Positions 58,701 to 64,000 of a stretch of 64,000 nt of DNA are shown piece by piece. The translations under genes were made by a program, and so were the position numbers. This stretch comes from Adiantum capillus-veneris (taxonomy: Eukaryota > Streptophyta > Polypodiopsida > Polypodiales > Pteridaceae). Below the pieces are notes generated by a model that made no database searches, had not been told where the DNA came from, and saw only the letters and a program-made list of their open reading frames with translations. The DNA is taken from positions 1,893,312 to 1,957,311 of the forward strand of contig CM043945.1 of the NCBI GenBank assembly GCA_014529385.2. Reading direction: 5' to 3'. The stretch's first letter is position 1, and the number at the start of each line of letters is the position of its first letter.

Positions 58701-60540
58701 AAGACATCAAACCATACAACCATAAATACCCACCAACCTTCCAAAAAATAGATAATGTCCAAACATGAGATCATTCTTCACGCGCAACATATAAGCACCA
58801 ACCATTGAGAGTTTCCTTCAACGCCAACACATCGTCTTGTACAAACCATGTCCTTGATACCCATCTCTTGATCTTCTCTTGCAAGCAAGATTTGATTATG
58901 TAATGAATGATAACCATGACATAAAATCCACAATCATATGAGTTCACCTAAACAAGACCGTGTGACATCAAATCAACAAGTAAAGAGTGACAAGCATGTC
59001 CTAAACTTCAAGGAATAAGAAAACATTAAGAGACTTACTTTCATCACTTTTAACTCAAATGCAATGGCAGATTCAAGCAACACATACTAGACATTAGGAT
59101 CTTTTACCCCTTGAGCCAAATCCTCCAATGCACTGCATGTGTAACTTGCAAAATAAACATCCATATAAACAAAATAAATAGCCATATGGACAGCCATAAA
59201 TAACCATAAAATAAGATCATTTGCCTGTGTAAAACAAGCACAATATCTACCATGTTAGTCCATCCCAGTGGGTCATAGTAGAGAAGGTGATTTTTCCTCC
59301 CATGTATCCCAGCAATCTTTGTATGTGTGGCAAGGTACATCACACAACATGTCCAATGTTTCCTGTTTCAAAGCCAAACAAAAAATGATATATCAATGCA
59401 AAGCATGGATGAAACAAGACTAGCAGCCTTTGTATTCTTCTTACAAACGACCTGAAAATGATAAAAAAAAATGTAAGTACACAATGTCCAAAGTCCCTCT
59501 CCCCAAAGAATTTTAGGACACACACGGCATCACTCTTGCCCATAGTGGCATCACTTCCCAAAGAAGTTATGTAGGACACACATCACTCTTTCCCATAGTG
59601 GCTTCCACAATTGAGAACCACATGGAGTCCACAAATATCACTTTCTATAAGACTTTGGAGGCTAGTGTGTACTTCATCCACGTGTCAAAATGTGTATGTT
59701 AATCACATTGCTACCTTTCATTATGCCTATGAGATCAACCAAATATAACCTAAATGTGATTATATTAAAAAAACATTCATCATTTGTGTGGATGCTTCAT
59801 TGATTAAGATGAGGTGCAAAAACTCATCATCAATATCCACTTGTAGGCTAAAGTGAAAAAAGTTGATTGCCATAGGCACATGTGAGGAGAATCTAATGTC
59901 AACAAACATACCGCAACTACCAACATAGTAAGCGTATAAAAATTAGAAAGCAATCCACACAAGGATTCTTGAAATTTTCCACCTATATAATGTTCGATTG
60001 CTATGTGTTGGAGTGGAAGGGTTGATTTCATTGCCCACCTCTCAACTATCATGTGATTGCTATTTGACAAAGAAACAAAGTGCTGCCTAAGAGGTGTCCT
60101 TAGAGCAGCCTACATTAATTGGTTGCTTTGATTTTTGGACTTTCCAAATTGATAGCTTTTGCCTTGTTGGAGATTCAAGCAAGGAAGGCTAAAAGGAAAA
60201 ACAACTTACACACTAGTGAAATAGCTTATGCACAAGAAACACTACACAAATAAAACAAATTATGCACAAGAAAATGGGAGTTACAAACCACCCATACCTC
60301 ATTAGGCTTGAGGATACATAATGTCTCTACAAATTTTGGAGTCCCTTGTGGCATGTCCTCTTCATTTTTCTCACTATCGGCATCTTCCTAGGGAGCATGC
60401 TGAAAAAGAGTCCTCATTGTCTATGTCCTGCAAGGCCGCCTCAAGCCAAGGAGAGAAATTGTGCACCCTCCTCTATGCAAACCCATAACATGGTAGTTTG
60501 AGAATTATTTGCAAAGGGATAAAGATCATCATGTAAGCCC
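58701..60540. other. AT-rich spacer without supported gene
   Basis: Several 60-90-codon ORFs on minus (59104-59343, 59340-59579, 59804-60070) have no recognisable domain. No element termini are seen. Confidence 0.55.
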
Positions 60541-60550
60541 ATACATAATA

Positions 60551-62000
60551 TCAACAATAAGTAGAGAAAAAAAACAAGACATGTTGAACACTTATATTTG
60601 CATTGTAACCTGCATTGATGCACCTCTGAATGTTTTCCAATCCATGACCATTTTTACCCATATAATATATCATCCTCCCACCTATAAATTCCTCAACAAA
60701 AGTAGCCTTTGACTTGCCCTTGTACTTATTTCCAAGGTCCTTCCATACCTTCAATGCTTGTACGTGCATGAGGCATTGATACCTCTTACACTTTTGTGTG
60801 AACTTCCAATCTTAGTTGCCAAACATTTTCAAAGCTTTCTTATGCCAAGCTTTCACTTCAGGTTTTGTCATGAGCTTTGATCTTCTCTTCGTCTCTTTGT
60901 GTAGGGACCAACCTTTAGGGAAATTTTCTCTCTATGTTGATACCATGGTAGTCCTGAGGTGAGCCATCATCCGCACCCTCATGAAAATGAAGGCCAAGCC
61001 CTCTGGGAAACCTACGGTTGCATGCATTGGCATGCTAGATGCTTGTCAAGGAGCTCAACCTCTAGGAAAGGCTGACCCTTCATCTGACTTATAAATCCCT
61101 TGCTTTGATCTTGTGGCTCGTTGAGAGGCCCGAGCTTCCTCTGTGATTATCCATGTGTTTTAATCTGAGGCTGATGGCAAATTATTGGCCATCCCAATTG
61201 CATGGTATGCAGTTTCGGTCAAGACTTCTACAACTCCTAAGTATGTGGCTTTTCCTTCCTTCTTTGTGCTCTTGAGCGTTGTAAGAACATACTGAGCATG
61301 ATCTATTGATTGTCTACTTGATGACTTCAATACTTGCGTGAAGGTGGTTACAACAACATGATTTGGGGTAGTGTACCTTGGTGGTTTCTTGGCGAGAAAG
61401 TGAAAGTGCTGGTGGTATAGGTGGGCAAGATCCTCTACTTGCTCTAGCATAAGATCGGAGAAGGTGGTGGTAACTGAATGTTCTAGCCGTTTTCTTATCT
61501 CTCGCTCTCATTGTCGTACCTTTTGTGGGCAGTTTTAGCACTTAGCCACTATGTCTTTGTTGATGATTGCCTCAACTTTATGTCCTTTTTTATATGTGAT
61601 TTGGGCAGATACATCCTCTTTAATTGTCAATAGTAGTTTGTAAGCCCTTTGGAAATCTACTCCACATGGTTCTTGATCATAACATGCTCGAAGTCCCAAC
61701 CTCTTGTTGGCTTCTTTTGTAGTTGGCTTAATTGCTACACATTATAGGCTTCCTTCAACAACATTTGCAACTTCACTTGACTTCCATCTTCACCTTTAAA
61801 TTTTTTGGTGAAGACTGTGGTGTCGTGCTCCTCAAGGTGTTCTTTTGACAGGTAGGTTACTTTGACCGTTTTCATAGAACTAGGCTCCAACTGATATGGT
61901 GGCAACTTTTGCAGCTTTTCTTTTTTGGTCTTTCTCTTCTTTGCTTTCTCAACAGCTTGCATTGCACACCTATTAGGAAAATATAGTTTCAAAGTTAGAA
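60551..62000 (-). pseudogene. Unidentified decayed coding region
   Basis: On minus several open pieces look protein-like by composition. One has KAKKRKTKKEKLQKLPPYQL (about 61850-61960). The next has LGLRACYDQEPCGVDFQRAY and TIKEDVSAQITYKKGHKVE (about 61570-61700). Then come DLAHLYHQHFHFLAKKPP (61390-61440), LHKETKRRSKLMTKPEVKAW (60830-60905) and HVQALKVWKDLGNKYKGKSK (60710-60770). Stops and frame changes separate them. The basic, Lys-rich character and gradual decay fit a dead transposon or host gene, but no family was recognised. Confidence 0.35.
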
Positions 62001-62151
62001 AATTCCACAAATTTTGCTCTGACATGCTCTTTGTCTGAATTACTGACAAATGATGCCCGTTTTGCTTCAAACCAATTTTGGAGTATGCATAGATGCATAA
62101 AAACATGTATATATCAAAATCATTCAATCCAAGCAAAAATTGCAAGAAAAG

Positions 62152-62728
62152 TAAATAATTGCAATTATTTACAGCAGGGAAATTTTTTCATATTTTTGCA
62201 CTTTTGACTTCATAGGCTTGAAGAACATGTGATTTAGATACTTTGATTGTAGTGTGAGCTCATTTGAGTGTATAGGGTGAAAATGATGCGAGATTTAGTC
62301 TTCAAGCAGTGAAATAGTAGATATGAAGGGATTTTGGGCTTTTGAGATCCAAATGTGATCAAACTTGATTAGTGGGCTTGTCACATCATCTACTTTGGTC
62401 CCATGAGGTCAAAGATGAGATTTGGGCTCATTTAGGCAAAAATGTAAATAGTCGCAATTATTCACATTTTTATCAATTTGAACATTTTTCCTTTCAAATT
62501 GATTGTAGACATGCTATGGGAGGTTTTGGATCAAAAGATGTGACAAATAACTCAAAATTTGGACTGAAGAGCTTTTAGTGCATTTTTTTGACAAAATCTG
62601 AGAATTACTGGACACTTTGGGCTCATACTTGAAATGTGACATGAGGTAGATGTGTACTAGTGTTAGGTGAAACATGATGATGATTTTCAAGCCAATTTTG
62701 CAAAAAATTAAATAATCGTGATTATTTA
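62152..62728. repeat. Three spaced copies of a 20-bp palindrome
   Basis: TAAATAATTGCAATTATTTA (62152-62171) is a perfect palindrome. Variants TAAATAGTCGCAATTATTCA (62445-62464) and TAAATAATCGTGATTATTTA (62709-62728) follow at intervals of 293 and 264 bp. Surrounding words (TTTGGGCTCAT, GGCAAAAATG/GCAAAAAATT) also recur, so the unit is a degenerate tandem repeat of about 280 bp. Confidence 0.8.
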
Positions 62729-64000
62729 CAACAGTTGAATTTTATGCTTGAAATGACAATTTTATGACCTACACATCTTTATTACATCTAAAACAAGTCC
62801 TAAAATGAGTTTGGTAAGGTTTGGTCATGTCAGCATCACTTTGTGCTTTTGTCAACGCTGAAATCACCGGTTTTTGTTACCACTTGGTGTGTAGAGATGT
62901 TTGGTCACTGTTGAAGCCATGGACTTGTCCGCTACATAGTGGCATAGTGCTGATGCTCCTCATCCAATTTGGGCTCATTCGGAGTCAGTTTGACTTTATA
63001 TGTCAAAATTGACGCTTTGTAGTCTGCGAGCTGTTTCCTTCTATTAGAGGGCTTTCCTTGATTGTTTTCTTGAAACCATCTAGGTACATTGTGTATAGAC
63101 CTTGTCTATATGCTGCTCGTGGAGTCAAAATTCAATTCTGGCATGTGGCAAAAAGCTAGATTATTTACTTGGCGATCCCCTCGACCCCTACCAAATGGTG
63201 ATCTAATGATACGGAAGTATTCTACTATCTAGGGGCATGCTACAATTCAAATATTGTCCAATTCAATAGAGCTGACAACACGCTATGGTCGTTTTTGTGT
63301 TCTAAGAGTTTGTACACAACTGGGATTCTAGGGTTTTTCCCGGGACCTATACCTGCTACCCGACTGCATAGAAATGTTCTTTGATGAGTTTAGAACTTAC
63401 CCCTCATGTTTTGTATGAAACGACACTAAAAATGGGTGACTGTGGACTCCGAAAATCGCGTGCGAAGAAGGTCGAGAGCTCTCTTCTCCAAGAGTGACTA
63501 CTAGAAATGAGTTGATTTTGGGCTACCTAAGATATCTATACTCAGACTTCCCAAACTCCCTTTTCTAAGATTCCCTTGTTAGTCCTAACAGGCTGTGAAA
63601 TCTATGTTAGACTCGAAAATTTCCTCAATCAGAGTCCGTTAGCTCATTCTGCGAGAATTTGCAAAAGTAGGCTCTGACGACCTAATTTAGGCTTTTCGCT
63701 TTCATTTGTCGTTTTGATCGAAAATTTTTGTACCTATGTGTGTTGTCCTTCTAATCATCAGCATATTTTCAACCTCTCCATCTGAGCTCATTTGGTATTT
63801 ATTATTAATTTTTTACCTATTTACTAAAAAATCAAAGAAAATCATAAAATGGACTAAAAAAGAAAATTAAAAGAACAAAAATTGTGAAAATCTAATGGAA
63901 TAGACTATTTTATTACTTTTTGGTGGATTTCTTTATTTTTAAGCTCCAATATCAAGAAAAATTAATGAAAATGAGAAAAAAGGGCTATTTTTTAATGTAA
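62729..64000. other. AT-rich spacer, nothing recognised
   Basis: No ORF with a known domain, no microsatellite and no element terminus was found. The last 250 bp are very A/T-rich. Confidence 0.6.

Overview
The window is nuclear DNA of a land plant. It contains one recognisable host exon, the N-terminal coding exon of a plant-type mitochondrial pyruvate dehydrogenase kinase (14963-15211, minus). The rest is mostly Ty1/copia, Ty3/gypsy (chromovirus) and L1-type LINE material, with more than 20 long CT/GA arrays. A fern or other large-genome vascular plant is plausible, but the sequence does not fix the lineage. No rRNA gene, functional tRNA gene, CRISPR array, bacterial operon or organellar gene was found.

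1-14.6 kb is a graveyard of one ~1.2 kb LTR family, here LTR-K. Copies lie at 671-1909 (solo LTR, perfect 5-bp target duplication), 3235-4399, about 8640-9470 (minus), 9560-10760 and 12276-13553 (apparently the two LTRs of one small element), and 11035-12215 (minus solo LTR nested in that element, perfect 5-bp duplication). A chromovirus 3' end (4472 to about 5250), an L1-type LINE relic (6700-8216, minus), a possible second LINE tail (13570-14460) and an unnamed repeat present twice (2820-3225, 6310-6690) fill the gaps.

14.6-21.3 kb holds the kinase exon, a possible tRNA-derived SINE, and a field of compound (CT)n(AC)n microsatellites that all point the same way, mixed with short non-coding repeats.

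21.3-46 kb reads best as one nested stack. A minus-strand copia element (Copia-host) is in three pieces: 21728-23863, 38250-38939 and 44384-45377. A gag-protease block on the plus strand (Gypsy-2, 23864-38249) splits its integrase and itself contains a complete minus-strand chromovirus (Gypsy-1, 24475-32452, two 638-bp LTRs). A second copia (Copia-3, 38940-44383, two 191-bp LTRs) lies between protease and integrase of Copia-host. Host reading frame and target duplications meet at the junctions.

46.7-57.3 kb holds two members of a non-autonomous LTR family without recognisable pol genes (LARD-like). LARD-1 (51615-57252, minus) is structurally complete: 143-bp LTRs, primer site, polypurine tract and perfect CAAAT duplication. 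LARD-2 (46736 to about 50890, plus) is a 3'-truncated relative in inverted orientation. Their shared 2 kb has gene-like exon/intron structure of unknown origin.

57.3-64 kb is AT-richer, with degenerate CATAAAC-type repeats, an unidentified decayed coding region on minus (60.5-62.0 kb) and a thrice-repeated 20-bp palindrome. All boundaries, identities and motif calls come from reading and hand alignment, not from searches.
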